A stretch of DNA of 64,000 bases from Chitinophagales bacterium (GTDB lineage: Bacteria > Bacteroidota > Bacteroidia > Chitinophagales > JADJOU01), in contig JAURJQ010000002.1 in assembly GCA_030832185.1 (NCBI GenBank), positions 62,001 to 126,000 on the forward strand, read 5' to 3'. The notes beneath the pieces are model-generated. The model worked only from the letters and a program-made list of their open reading frames with translations, ran no database searches and was not told where the DNA came from. The position numbers and the translations under genes were made by a program. Positions 1 to 9,385 of the stretch are shown piece after piece. Numbering within the stretch: position 1 is the first letter of the stretch; the number at the start of each line of letters is the position of its first letter.

Positions 1-2
1 AT

Positions 3-776
3 GGAGGAAATAGAGGTTATCATTTCGGTCAGACCGTCTCCTCTACAGGAGTATCAGGTCTTACTGCTAAATTAAATCAAGGTCAATTTGCTATTGGTTT
101 TGGACAATTAGCTTATTCCATTACAGGTACTCCTTCTGCTGAAGGTACAGCATCATTTGCACTTAACATTGGAGGTAAAACATGTACCTATTCTATACCA
201 GTTAGATCCTCTACTGGTCAGGTGTTGAATCTTAGTTGCGATAAAGGTCAGTTGAGTACATCTGTTTTAGTAGGCACTTTAAATCCTGGGGTTTTCTTTA
301 CAGTTCCTTATCAAGGAGCTAATGGTGGTCCATTGACCGCTCAGGCTATAGCATCAACAGGAGTTACTGGTCTAACAGCTCAATCTGCTGCAGGTGTATT
401 GAATTTTGGCGATGGTTTGCTAAAATATAATCTTAGCGGAACTACCACAATTAACGGTTGGGCAAATTTCGCTATACAAGTTGGTAACCAGCAGTGTATT
501 TATTCAGTTCAGGTAACTCAAAATGGCTCTTCAATTCAGACAGCATCAGATATTCTAGAATTATATAAAGCAGGTTCTACCATTCATATCAATAATCTTA
601 AAGAGAATGTCAATTATTCTATTTATGATATGACGGGAAAAGCGAAGATGGAAGGCCTAATGAAAAAGACAGAAAATACGATAGATTTAAAGTATACAGG
701 ACTAGCTTCAGGCACTTACTTTATTCTTCTGCAAGGAGAAAAAACTTCTCAGAGTCTAAAATTCATTTTAGATTAG
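3..776 (+). CDS. T9SS type A sorting domain protein, C-terminal fragment (partial)
   Basis: The reading frame is open from the window edge to the TAG stop, so the listed GTG at 222 is internal and the gene begins upstream of the window. Visible are about two copies of a roughly 100-residue repeat. Each contains STGV(S/T)GLTA and ends in a G-x-x-x-C-x-Y-S-x-x-V strand (KTCTYSIPV, QQCIYSVQV). The last 70 residues (INNLKENVNYSIYDMTGK... SGTYFILLQG...SLKFIL) look like a Por-secretion C-terminal sorting domain. The product is therefore expected to be exported by the type IX system to the cell surface or medium. The binding target is unknown. A hairpin terminator follows directly. Confidence 0.8.
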   Translation, partial: GGNRGYHFGQTVSSTGVSGLTAKLNQGQFAIGFGQLAYSITGTPSAEGTASFALNIGGKTCTYSIPVRSSTGQVLNLSCDKGQLSTSVLVGTLNPGVFFTVPYQGANGGPLTAQAIASTGVTGLTAQSAAGVLNFGDGLLKYNLSGTTTINGWANFAIQVGNQQCIYSVQVTQNGSSIQTASDILELYKAGSTIHINNLKENVNYSIYDMTGKAKMEGLMKKTENTIDLKYTGLASGTYFILLQGEKTSQSLKFILD

Positions 777-800
777 GAATATGGTAAATAATTGATTTTA

Positions 801-826
801 AAATGCTCTGTTTAAACAGAGCATTT
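801..826 (+). terminator. Rho-independent terminator after the T9SS cargo gene
   Basis: A perfect 10-bp stem (AAATGCTCTG / CAGAGCATTT) with a 6-nt loop is followed by an AT-rich, T-containing tail, 25 nt after the stop codon. Confidence 0.8.
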
Positions 827-1001
827 ATTTTATATTCAATTATTTATTAGATACAACGAAATTCAATTTTAGGATTTTAAATGACCTATGCATCCTATTT
901 AGGCCATTGCTGATCAGTGAAGTCTGGTGCTAATTTTTATATATAAACATGAGACATTAAATTAGAATTCTTAATTTTAAAGCGAAGCTGAAATTTAATT
1001 G

Positions 1002-1009
1002 TACTTTTG
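1002..1009 (+). promoter_or_regulatory. Putative -7 element (TACTTTTG) for upp
   Basis: TACTTTTG matches the Bacteroidota TAnnTTTG -7 consensus and lies 33 nt before the upp ATG. No convincing TTG -33 box is seen at the expected distance. Confidence 0.45.
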
Positions 1010-1042
1010 GAAGGATATTCGCGTTAAAAGACATTTCAAATT

Positions 1043-1693
1043 ATGATTTATAAATTAATAGAAACAAATTCCGTATTAACTATATTCCTCAATGAATTGA
1101 GAGATAAGGCCATTCAGAAGGATCGAATGCGGTTTCGTATAAATATCGAGCGAATAGCCGGCATCCTAGCTTATGAAGCTAGCAAGACTTTAATATTTGA
1201 AGACGATCAGATTCAGACTCCACTAGGCCAGAAAATGAGCCATGGCATTCAAGACCAAATAGTCATCGCTAGTGTCTTGCGCGCTGGCCTCCCAATGCAT
1301 TACGCTGTTCTAAATACATTTGACACTGCAGATAATTGTTTTGTGAGTGCTTATAGAAAGCATCATAAATCGGGCGAATTTGAGATAAGATTAGAATATA
1401 TTGCAAGTCCTTCTTTGGATGAAAAAACACTTATTTTATGTGACCCTATGATAGCTTCAGGTGCTAGTATTTTGGCTACTCTGGAGCAATTACAGCGCTA
1501 TGGCATTCCTAGGCGAATTTTGATTTTAGGAATCATTGGAAGTGCTCAGGGTGTAGAGACTGTTGCTAAAAAATTTCCCAACATTGATATTTTTATAGGA
1601 GATATAGACGATGAATTAACGGCTAAAAGTTATATAGTGCCGGGACTAGGAGATGCTGGTGATTTATGCTTTGGAGATAAAGTTGATTTATGA
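1043..1693 (+). CDS. upp: Uracil phosphoribosyltransferase
   Basis: This is a 216-residue protein of the usual UPRT length. It converts uracil and PRPP to UMP in pyrimidine salvage in the cytoplasm. The PRPP-binding loop is visible as CDPMIASGAS (about residues 133-142). The C-terminal uracil-binding segment is IVPGLGDAGDLCFGD. The substrate-contacting region SVLRAGLPM is also present (about residues 78-85). The last four bases overlap the ATG of the following PorE-like gene (ATGA), so the two are probably translated from one transcript. Why a salvage enzyme is coupled to an envelope protein is not evident. Confidence 0.92.
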   Translation: MIYKLIETNSVLTIFLNELRDKAIQKDRMRFRINIERIAGILAYEASKTLIFEDDQIQTPLGQKMSHGIQDQIVIASVLRAGLPMHYAVLNTFDTADNCFVSAYRKHHKSGEFEIRLEYIASPSLDEKTLILCDPMIASGASILATLEQLQRYGIPRRILILGIIGSAQGVETVAKKFPNIDIFIGDIDDELTAKSYIVPGLGDAGDLCFGDKVDL

Positions 1694-3597
1694 AATTAAA
1701 AATAAGCACTCTGTTTTTATTGTGTTTTACCATTATCTTAGGTCATGCACAAACAAGGCAAAATGAAATAGTTAATGAAGCTATAAGTTTATATGGTTTT
1801 GGAAGAATTGATGAAGCTTTTAAGGCCTTAGATGATTGTATAGCAAAGTATCCTAATTTTGACCAAGCACTCTATATAAAAGCTAATTGGTGTATCATTA
1901 GCAAGAAATACGGCGACGCGTTACCGCTTTTAGAAAAGCTTGAATCTATAAATCCTAAGTTTAACCCACAGCAAAAGAAACTCATTGCTGAATGTTATTT
2001 TTCTATGAAAAATTATGATAAAGCGGAAGAGTATATTCTAGAATTTTTAAAGCATCCTAATTTGAGCCCTCAAGCTCAAATATATGGACAGCGGATGGTG
2101 AAAAATTTAGACTTTGTGCGCAGTCAAACCAATAAAACAGCAAATATTGTTTATCATAACCTAGGCCCAGAAGTGAACTCATCGTTTAATGAATATTTTC
2201 CTTCAACCAATGGTGACGAATCTACTATTTATTTTACTCGAAGAGATAAACAAGGAGAGGATATATGGTTAAGTTATGCTCAGGGCAACAATTGGAGTAC
2301 CGCATACAAAATAGATGAACCAGAATTAGAGAATGAAATGAGATATGTTTCTATTAATACACATAGTAATGATGGGGCTCATACTATTTCAACGAACGGT
2401 AGGCAACTTTTATTTACATCGTGCCATAGGCCAGCACCTGATGGTTTGGGTTCATGTGATATTTTTATTTCATTTAAAAAAGGAGAAGAATGGGGTCGTC
2501 CAAAAATGATACCAGATGTGAATACTCGTGGATGGGAATCACAACCTTGTTTATCTGCGGATGGCAAGAGGTTGTTTTTTGTTAGTAGCCGTGAAGGTGG
2601 AATAGGGGAAAGTGATATATATATGAGCGTGCGCACTCAAGAAGGGTTTTCTACCCCAGTAAATTTGGGAGCGAAAGTCAATTCTATAGGAGCCGAAGAT
2701 AGGCCCTTTATACATCCAGATGGGCAGACCTTGTATTTTTCTTCTGATGCCCATCCTGGCTATGGTGGGAAAGATCTGTATATGTCTCGCTGGGAAAATG
2801 GAGAATGGCAAACTCCTATAAACTTAGGTGATCAAATTAATTCTATAGGAGATGAGATTTCTATTTTTATCAATACACTAGGAGATAAGGCATATATAGC
2901 TAAAGAAAATAATGAAAATAATCGCTCTGATTTTGATATTTATTCATTTAGTTTACCTAAAGAATTTAGACCTAAAACTGTAACCTATTTGAAAGGTATT
3001 GTATCAAATGCCAAAACAGGACAGCCACTCAAAGCATCTATTAAATTAAGTGATATAGCAGAGAGCAAATCTATTTATACCTTAAATAGTGATGAAAAAT
3101 CCGGAGATTTTTTGATGACTATTTTGGCTGATAAGGAATATGGGTTTCATGTGATAAAAGAAGGTTATGCTATTTACTCGCAGAATTACTCTTTTAGTGC
3201 CACCGACAATCAATTAACTCCACAGGTATTGGAGATAAAGCTTATGCCACTAGAAGCGGGGGCTAAATTTGAATTAAGAAATGTCTTTTTTGAGACAAGC
3301 AAATTTGATCTAAAAACTACCTCCTATCCTGAGCTAAATTACATCGTCGATATCTTAAAAAACAATCCTAATTTGAACATTCTTGTAGGCGGGCATACTG
3401 ATAATGCGGGTAATGTGGCTAATAATCTCACCTTGTCAGAAAACAGGGCGAAGTCTGTTATGAATTATTTAATAGAAAAAGGAATAGCAGCAGAGCGATT
3501 AAGCGCAAAAGGATACGGTTCTTCTAAATCAATACATACTAACGATACAGAGGAAGGAAGAGCAAAAAATAGACGTACGGAAATAGAGATTCTTTAA
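1690..3597 (+). CDS. PorE-like OmpA family protein (TPR, PD40 propeller, CRD, OmpA)
   Basis: A 635-residue exported protein with a signal peptide (LFLLCFTIILGHAQ). Domain order: TPR-like helices (about 25-140), a WD40-like/PD40 beta-propeller with repeated D-I-(W/Y)-x-S strands (about 150-425), a carboxypeptidase-regulatory-like beta-sandwich starting near TVTYLKGIVSNA (about 433-510), and a C-terminal OmpA peptidoglycan-binding domain (NILVGGHTDNAG, SENRAKSVMNYL, GRAKNRRTEIEIL). This architecture is that of PorE, the peptidoglycan-anchored T9SS periplasmic component. No porP/sprF gene is adjacent here; a second protein of the same architecture at 30.3 kb does have one. It could be a paralogue with another envelope role. 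It overlaps upp by 4 nt. Confidence 0.85.
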   Translation: MKLKISTLFLLCFTIILGHAQTRQNEIVNEAISLYGFGRIDEAFKALDDCIAKYPNFDQALYIKANWCIISKKYGDALPLLEKLESINPKFNPQQKKLIAECYFSMKNYDKAEEYILEFLKHPNLSPQAQIYGQRMVKNLDFVRSQTNKTANIVYHNLGPEVNSSFNEYFPSTNGDESTIYFTRRDKQGEDIWLSYAQGNNWSTAYKIDEPELENEMRYVSINTHSNDGAHTISTNGRQLLFTSCHRPAPDGLGSCDIFISFKKGEEWGRPKMIPDVNTRGWESQPCLSADGKRLFFVSSREGGIGESDIYMSVRTQEGFSTPVNLGAKVNSIGAEDRPFIHPDGQTLYFSSDAHPGYGGKDLYMSRWENGEWQTPINLGDQINSIGDEISIFINTLGDKAYIAKENNENNRSDFDIYSFSLPKEFRPKTVTYLKGIVSNAKTGQPLKASIKLSDIAESKSIYTLNSDEKSGDFLMTILADKEYGFHVIKEGYAIYSQNYSFSATDNQLTPQVLEIKLMPLEAGAKFELRNVFFETSKFDLKTTSYPELNYIVDILKNNPNLNILVGGHTDNAGNVANNLTLSENRAKSVMNYLIEKGIAAERLSAKGYGSSKSIHTNDTEEGRAKNRRTEIEIL

Positions 3598-3650
3598 AAA
3601 TAGTTAAGACTGTTTAGTTTTTTTAAACCTTCTGTGTCCTTGATATATCT

Positions 3651-3658
3651 TAGATTTG
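3651..3658 (+). promoter_or_regulatory. Putative -7 element (TAGATTTG) for the DUF1573 gene
   Basis: TAGATTTG fits TAnnTTTG and is 30 nt upstream of the ATG at 3689. The gene is likely transcribed independently of the upstream OmpA gene. Confidence 0.5.
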
Positions 3659-3688
3659 CATTACAAATAAATTTAAACAAATAAGAAA

Positions 3689-4168
3689 ATGAAAAAAATA
3701 TTATTACTCGCTATCGTATCTGTGCTTAGTTTAGGTCTAGTTGCTCAAGCTAGTGCTCCTGCAAAGCCAGCTAAAGTAAAAAAAGCAAAAGCTGCCGCAG
3801 CTGCAGAAGTTAAAGCTGTATCTGTCGCTCCTATTTCAAATGACCCTTCTATCTTTCTTGAAAAAGAAACAGTAGACTATGGAGTAATAGAAAAAGGTGC
3901 AGATGGTGTGAGAACTTTTAAAGTAACCAATAAAGGTGCTCAGCCTTTATTATTGACCAATTGCAGTGGATCATGTGGTTGCACAGTTCCTACTTGTCCG
4001 CGTGAACCTATTCTCCCAGGTAAGAGCGCAGAGATTCAAGTAAAGTATGACACTGGTAGACCTGGTCCTATCAACAAGCAAGTAAATATTGCAAGCAATG
4101 ATCCTCAGAATCCAAACAAAGTGGTATTCATAAGAGGTGAGGTGAAAGATACACCGGCTGCAAATTAA
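3689..4168 (+). CDS. DUF1573 domain-containing secreted protein
   Basis: A 159-residue protein with a clear signal peptide (KKILLLAIVSVLSLGLVAQA), then an Ala/Lys-rich low-complexity linker (PAKVKKAKAAAAAEVKA), then a DUF1573 immunoglobulin-like domain. The domain shows the family pattern: VDYGVIEKGADGVRTFKVTNKGAQPL, CSGSCGCTVP and LPGKSAEIQVKYDTGR, ending in NDPQNPNKVVFIRGEV. DUF1573 proteins are abundant in Bacteroidota envelopes. Their molecular role is not established. The gene has its own promoter-like element and a terminator directly after it, so it is probably monocistronic. Confidence 0.88.
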   Translation: MKKILLLAIVSVLSLGLVAQASAPAKPAKVKKAKAAAAAEVKAVSVAPISNDPSIFLEKETVDYGVIEKGADGVRTFKVTNKGAQPLLLTNCSGSCGCTVPTCPREPILPGKSAEIQVKYDTGRPGPINKQVNIASNDPQNPNKVVFIRGEVKDTPAAN

Positions 4169-4189
4169 GATTATAAATAAAAAGAGAAG

Positions 4190-4220
4190 AGCCATCCTTA
4201 ATTCGGATGGCTTTTTTTTT
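4190..4220 (+). terminator. Rho-independent terminator after the DUF1573 gene
   Basis: Stem AGCCATCC / GGATGGCT with a 7-nt loop is followed by a run of T residues. Confidence 0.9.
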
Positions 4221-4311
4221 ATCTTTTGTCCTGCATCTCAGATCTAGTATTAAAATAGATTTCTAACAACTCATTTCTCCTATCCAAATCAATTATCTCA
4301 ATTCTCTTAAC

Positions 4312-6072
4312 TTGCCATATAAAAAACTATTTTACTTCTTAAATTTACATAAGTGGACCTTTATCACAGGTACTGTTTTTGTCATCCTCGCCAATTTCGC
4401 TAGTTCCTATACAAATAAGCTCGTCGAAAAATTCATCAATGCTGTGGTGAAGATGATACAGGCTCCCAATCCAGGCACTGTAAATATCCATCAAGAGGTT
4501 TTTATTTTTTTAGGGTCCTATATCGGGCTCACATTGCTCTCAGCACTTTTTACTTTTCTCATGCGACAAACCATTATTGTCGCTAGTAGGAAAATAGAAC
4601 AAAAGCTGAAAGATGATTTGTATGCTCATATTCAAAGGCTAACTATTACCCATTTCAAAAAGTTTCCTATAGGCGACTATATGAGTAGAATGGCCGAAGA
4701 CGTGGGGAAAATTCGTGAAATATTTGGACCAGCAGTTATGTATCTAGTCAATATGGTTACTACACTTAGTGTGTCCATTTTTTTTATGTTGGAAATAAGC
4801 CCAGAACTCACTTTCTATGCCATTTTGCCTTTACCATTTTTATCCTTTTTCATCTATTTTTTCAATATTTACTCTCTACAGTTTAATAAAAAACTTCAAG
4901 AAGAAATGTCTGCAATGACTTCCGTAGCGCAGGAAAGTTATAACGGTATTCGGATTATAAAATCGTTTACCTTAGAAAATAAAGTATTTCAGACCTTTTC
5001 ATTAATTAGCGATTCCTTTAAAATACAATCCCTCAAAATTGTCAAATTAGATTCTTTCTTTATGCCTATCGTCTCGCTGCTCATGGGCGCTAGCATATTG
5101 CTAAGTATATACAAAGGCGGTATGTTAGTCATAGACGATAAAATCCAGATAGGAGGATTAACGTCTTTTATTATGTTTGTCAATAGGCTTTTATGGCCTG
5201 TGATGAGCATCGGTTGGGTAGCTAGTCTATTTCAAAAAGGGAAGTCAGCTTTTATTCGGTATGAAGAAATTATGGGATTACCTATAGAAACTGCTCAGAA
5301 GAAAATAGAGACTGCCAATGTCAAATTAACTGGAGATATTCAGTTTCAGAATGTGTCTTATACCTACGAAGATACAGGAATACAAGCACTACATAATATC
5401 AGTTTCCATATCAAGCCTGGCGAGCGATGGCTCATCATAGGCAAGACCGGTAGTGGTAAATCTACCTTAGCTGAATTATTGATTCGATTTTATCAAAATT
5501 ATCAAGGTTCTATTCTGCTAGATGGTAGACCTTTGGAATCCTATGGCAACTCGTTTATTCGAGAACAGATTTCCTACATACCCCAAGACGTTTTTCTTTT
5601 TTCCGATACAGTGAAAAACAATATAGGATTCAACACTGCGGCTACATCTGATGAAGAAATTATCAACTCAGCCAAAGACGCTCAAATTCATAAGGAGATT
5701 ATTCAGTTCAAAGAAAGTTATCAAACCATGGTGGGTGAGCGGGGCATTACATTATCTGGTGGACAGAAGCAGCGCATATCTATCGCTAGAGCTATGATAA
5801 AGCCGAGCCCTATCTATCTCTTTGATGACTGCCTGAGTGCATTAGACGTCAAAACTGAGAAGCAGCTCATAGAGGCCATGAACCAGAGAGATAGCAAAAG
5901 CACCATTATACTTATCACACATCGTATTTTTAACCAACTCAATTTCCACAAAGTGCTCGTGCTCCATGACGGAAAAGTGGCCGAAATAGGCAGCCATGAG
6001 GATCTCATGAATAGAAAAGGATACTATTATGATATTTACAAAAAGCAGGAAATGAAAGGAGTAGAATTATAA
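4312..6072 (+). CDS. ABC exporter, fused membrane and ATP-binding domains (MsbA-like half transporter)
   Basis: A 586-residue half-transporter. About six membrane helices lie in the first 320 residues, followed by a nucleotide-binding domain. The NBD has Walker A GKTGSGKST (about 377-385), a Q-loop (YIPQDVFLF), the signature LSGGQKQR (about 480), the segment IYLFDDCLSALD and the H-loop LITHR. The Walker B carboxylate is Asp-Asp rather than Asp-Glu, as in degenerate sites of heterodimeric exporters. The substrate is unknown; lipids or drugs are typical. The chosen start is TTG; no upstream ATG is in frame, and the first in-frame ATG would cut the first helix. The gene stands alone on its strand. 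Confidence 0.85.
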   Translation: MPYKKLFYFLNLHKWTFITGTVFVILANFASSYTNKLVEKFINAVVKMIQAPNPGTVNIHQEVFIFLGSYIGLTLLSALFTFLMRQTIIVASRKIEQKLKDDLYAHIQRLTITHFKKFPIGDYMSRMAEDVGKIREIFGPAVMYLVNMVTTLSVSIFFMLEISPELTFYAILPLPFLSFFIYFFNIYSLQFNKKLQEEMSAMTSVAQESYNGIRIIKSFTLENKVFQTFSLISDSFKIQSLKIVKLDSFFMPIVSLLMGASILLSIYKGGMLVIDDKIQIGGLTSFIMFVNRLLWPVMSIGWVASLFQKGKSAFIRYEEIMGLPIETAQKKIETANVKLTGDIQFQNVSYTYEDTGIQALHNISFHIKPGERWLIIGKTGSGKSTLAELLIRFYQNYQGSILLDGRPLESYGNSFIREQISYIPQDVFLFSDTVKNNIGFNTAATSDEEIINSAKDAQIHKEIIQFKESYQTMVGERGITLSGGQKQRISIARAMIKPSPIYLFDDCLSALDVKTEKQLIEAMNQRDSKSTIILITHRIFNQLNFHKVLVLHDGKVAEIGSHEDLMNRKGYYYDIYKKQEMKGVEL

Positions 6073-6219
6073 AATAGAAATTAAGATGTTTCCTCGCCTT
6101 TATGTTCACATGGGTTAAGTCTTTGATATAGAATAAAATCCAATTTAATTAGTATTTTCAACTCCTCTTTACATGGTTTTTTTAAAATATTAACGTATTC
6201 TATTCCAAAAACGTAACTT

Positions 6220-6249
6220 TTTGTTTAATTCGTATTATATTTACATTTG
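6220..6249 (+). promoter_or_regulatory. Putative Bacteroidota promoter for the GEVED/Ig-like cargo gene
   Basis: A TTTG box (6220-6223) and TACATTTG (6242-6249) are separated by 18 nt, close to the Bacteroidota -33/-7 pattern. The ATG follows 15 nt later, implying a very short leader. Confidence 0.6.
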
Positions 6250-6263
6250 AAATAAATTGTGAT

Positions 6264-9200
6264 ATGAAAAAACTTTACCTTCTAATTCTTTTCGTTTCTT
6301 TTGAAAACTTAGTATTTGCACAAGCTGCACCTACAGGTTATTGCGCTTCTCAGCCTAGTAGTACTGAATATGCAGATATTGATGAGGTTATATTTGGTTC
6401 GATAAATAACAAAACAAACTGTACTAGTTTGACTGGTAGTCAAGGAACTGGAACAGGCACTGTTGATTTATATACTAGTTTTGTGAATTCCTCTGTTCCT
6501 ATTCCCATTGTGACACCAGGCAGTGCGACTCCTATCGATGTGACAATTAGAAATTGTGGATTTGGAGCTTCTTTAAACTTCAATTATTGTGGACAGGGAA
6601 AGGTTTGGATAGATTTTAATCGAGATGGTGTATTTCAAGATCCAGCGGAAATGACTACACTAGGCGGAACTGCTTGTTTTGGAAACTTTCCTAACCCTTC
6701 GACCTTATCTGCAACAGTAGTAGCTCCTAGTACAATTTCTTCAGGATTCACGAGAATGCGGGTGACATGGCGAATGTATGAAAATACGCAAGCGGCTATC
6801 ACTCCATGTGGAGCGGGGGGCTTAACCAATGGCACCAACTGGGGGGAGACAGAGGATTATATAGTTTTACTTGGAACTAAAAAATGGGACTACAGTATGA
6901 ATACTATGTTGGGTCCAGATAGTATATCCTTCTGTGGTCAAGATCCAGTAATCATAAAAGCTGGCTACTCCAATACTGGCAATCAACCATTGTCAGGCGG
7001 TAGAATTGATTTGTTTATAACGGGTGCAGAGCCAGGTAGTACTACCAATTTATTTTTTAATAAGACTTGGACCCAGACGACTCTGCTAGGACAGAAAGGA
7101 ACAGTAGATTTTCCACCAATCTTGTTCCCTAAGGATGAATTAGTTAAAATGACCTTTGTCACCTATTTTCCTCTAGATTCAAATAAGAGCAACGACACCT
7201 TGGTGAAGTTCGTTCAGGTATATAAAAATCCCGTTTATAAGTTAAAATCAGATACTACATGCGCGGATTCATTCAATACCGTTCAGATATATGACAAACC
7301 TTTGCCTTTATTTCATAAGTGGAATAATGAATCTATTGCAGATATAACTACGTATAATTTTGATAGTAGTAGTAGTGTCGGTATTCAGGTTAGTAGAGGC
7401 TGGAAGTGCAATGTGGTAGATGTTCTTCCTGTGAGAGTGAAACCTTTGCCAAAGTTAACTATGGCTCGAGATACGGTCTTGTGTAATGGTCAGAATGTCA
7501 ACCTATCAGTGAGCATGGATTTACCAGGTTCTGCTCGCTGGAATTCCAATTCTAATTCGACCTTGAATGTTTCTAATTCGGGAAATTATGCAGCTACGGG
7601 AATTGCAAATAATGGTTGTCAGAATATTGGTTTTACAAAGGTTACGGTGGTTAATCCCCCTGCTCAGCCATATATATTAGATACAGTGTGTGCAGGTGAG
7701 ACAGCCAAGCTAGGCCTAGATTATACTGGTACTGATTTTATCTACAAATGGGCAGGAAGAACGGAGACGACTCCATTGATCAATCCTACCCCTGTTATAA
7801 CAAATGGTATAGAGAAGTACTATGTACAGTGGTGGTATCAGGGCTGTACGAGTCGAGATTCTGTAGTACTCAAGGTGAATCCACTGCCGAGTGTGACCCT
7901 CAATTTTCCACCACCTATTTGTCCTTTTTTCTCTAGTACGATAGTAGCTTCTGGAGCACCTAATTTTGTATGGAGAAATGGGCTAGGTACTAATTCTTCT
8001 GTGACGGTGAGCCCTCTCACAACCACAGACTACTATGTGAAAGGTACAGATGCCAATGGCTGTTCAAAAGAGGTGATGCATAGACAATTTGTCTATCCTA
8101 GTCCTGACATGAAGGTTTATTCAAATAAATTTAAAGACAATGTCTGTCTTGGGGATTCTGCTACCATTTATGTAAATGGAGGTAAAACTTATAGCTGGTC
8201 TACCGGATCTAGTGATTCTATTCTAAGAGTTACCCCAACCCAATCTTTCCAATGGACGATGATAGGAACGGATAATAATGGATGTAAAGATACACTGTCC
8301 TATAGGCTGAATGTAAAGCCTGCTTTTAGTATTACATACGATAAGACAATAAAAGGATGTGAGGGAGAAGTAGTGACGCTCCGCGCCTCAGGTTCTAAAG
8401 AATATGACTGGGGGCAAGGCCCGACTCAAGATAGTTTTAACACAGTGACTTTAATTAATACGACGAGTTATCAAGTGACGGCTACTAGCCCACATGAATG
8501 CCAGGTGGTAGCTTCTATACCTGTCACCGTGTTTAAGAAGCCAGTAGGTCAGATAAGTGATTTGACCATATGTAAAGGCGAAACGGGAATCCTAGAAGCG
8601 AAAGGAGGCGATACATTTACTTGGAATTTTGATGGCAAAAATTATATTACGGGAAATGGTAATTTAGGCACGTATACGCACACTGACACAGCTACAATAG
8701 GTGTAGAAGTGATTAATATAGCAGGATGTAGAGATACTGCCTGGACTACGGTCATTGTGATCAATACGGATAATCAAGAAGTCATATTTAAGTCTCCATT
8801 GGATTCATACAACTGTGCGTCCCCTAAGATTCCGATTACGTTATCGGCTACTCCAGCAGGTGGAGTATGGTCAGGTGGCAGTTATGTCGATGGTAATAAG
8901 CTGAGTCCTGCGGGTCTGAATGGGAATATACAGGTACTCTATACGTTCTTCGAACCGATAAATAACTGTAAGGTCGAGCGAATCAAAACGGTCTTATTTA
9001 AGTGTACGAGTGGTATTTCAGGGATAGATAATTATGACGACTGGACTGTATACCCTATGCCATTCTCCGATAAGCTGACAGTGAAGTATAGAAGTGATAA
9101 GTCAGAATCTGCAGATATATATATTTATGATTTATCAGGCAGAGAAGTTTACCATTATTCGCATAGATTATTGCCGGGAGAAAATATCATAGACATGAAT

Positions 9201-9284
9201 AATCTAGGTCTAGCCAAGGGTACTTACTATCTTGACTTTCAGACGGAGTCTGTCAGCAGACAAGCGAAAATGATAGCGCAGTAG
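6264..9284 (+). CDS. GEVED and Ig-like repeat T9SS type A cargo protein
   Basis: A 1006-residue secreted protein with a signal peptide (LYLLILFVSFENLVFAQ). Residues about 90-195 form a GEVED domain (KVWIDFNRDGVFQDPAE, FTRMRVTWRMYE, NWGETEDYIV). The middle consists of Ig-like/SprB-like modules, each opening with a C-x-G-(D/E/Q) motif (for example VCAGETAKLGLDYTG, VCLGDSATIYVNGG, ICKGETGILEAKGG). The C-terminus is a type A sorting domain (VYPMPFSDKLTVKY, DIYIYDLSGREV, LAKGTYYLDF). It is expected to be displayed or released by the T9SS and could act in adhesion; the ligand is unknown. Own promoter, and a strong terminator follows. Confidence 0.85.
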   Translation: MKKLYLLILFVSFENLVFAQAAPTGYCASQPSSTEYADIDEVIFGSINNKTNCTSLTGSQGTGTGTVDLYTSFVNSSVPIPIVTPGSATPIDVTIRNCGFGASLNFNYCGQGKVWIDFNRDGVFQDPAEMTTLGGTACFGNFPNPSTLSATVVAPSTISSGFTRMRVTWRMYENTQAAITPCGAGGLTNGTNWGETEDYIVLLGTKKWDYSMNTMLGPDSISFCGQDPVIIKAGYSNTGNQPLSGGRIDLFITGAEPGSTTNLFFNKTWTQTTLLGQKGTVDFPPILFPKDELVKMTFVTYFPLDSNKSNDTLVKFVQVYKNPVYKLKSDTTCADSFNTVQIYDKPLPLFHKWNNESIADITTYNFDSSSSVGIQVSRGWKCNVVDVLPVRVKPLPKLTMARDTVLCNGQNVNLSVSMDLPGSARWNSNSNSTLNVSNSGNYAATGIANNGCQNIGFTKVTVVNPPAQPYILDTVCAGETAKLGLDYTGTDFIYKWAGRTETTPLINPTPVITNGIEKYYVQWWYQGCTSRDSVVLKVNPLPSVTLNFPPPICPFFSSTIVASGAPNFVWRNGLGTNSSVTVSPLTTTDYYVKGTDANGCSKEVMHRQFVYPSPDMKVYSNKFKDNVCLGDSATIYVNGGKTYSWSTGSSDSILRVTPTQSFQWTMIGTDNNGCKDTLSYRLNVKPAFSITYDKTIKGCEGEVVTLRASGSKEYDWGQGPTQDSFNTVTLINTTSYQVTATSPHECQVVASIPVTVFKKPVGQISDLTICKGETGILEAKGGDTFTWNFDGKNYITGNGNLGTYTHTDTATIGVEVINIAGCRDTAWTTVIVINTDNQEVIFKSPLDSYNCASPKIPITLSATPAGGVWSGGSYVDGNKLSPAGLNGNIQVLYTFFEPINNCKVERIKTVLFKCTSGISGIDNYDDWTVYPMPFSDKLTVKYRSDKSESADIYIYDLSGREVYHYSHRLLPGENIIDMNNLGLAKGTYYLDFQTESVSRQAKMIAQ

Positions 9285-9310
9285 TTTTTAGAATTTTTAG
9301 TTAAACGTAT

Positions 9311-9344
9311 AAAGTCGCAAAGTCAGTAATGGCTTTGCGACTTT
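9311..9344 (+). terminator. Rho-independent terminator after the GEVED cargo gene
   Basis: A perfect 12-bp stem (AAAGTCGCAAAG / CTTTGCGACTTT) with a 10-nt loop is followed by TT and an AT-rich tail. Confidence 0.85.
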
Positions 9345-9385
9345 TAGTATTGGGTGTTTTTTATTGTTCGCCATTCACTAGGAAA

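Noticed and set aside
2379-2811. Minus-strand ORFs inside the PorE-like gene
   Set aside because: They lie opposite a well-supported gene, have no family motifs and are shadows of its codon bias.
9311-9344. Inverted repeat AAAGTCGCAAAG considered as a transposon end
   Set aside because: It directly follows a gene and has the stem-loop plus T tail of a terminator; no transposase or target duplication is present.
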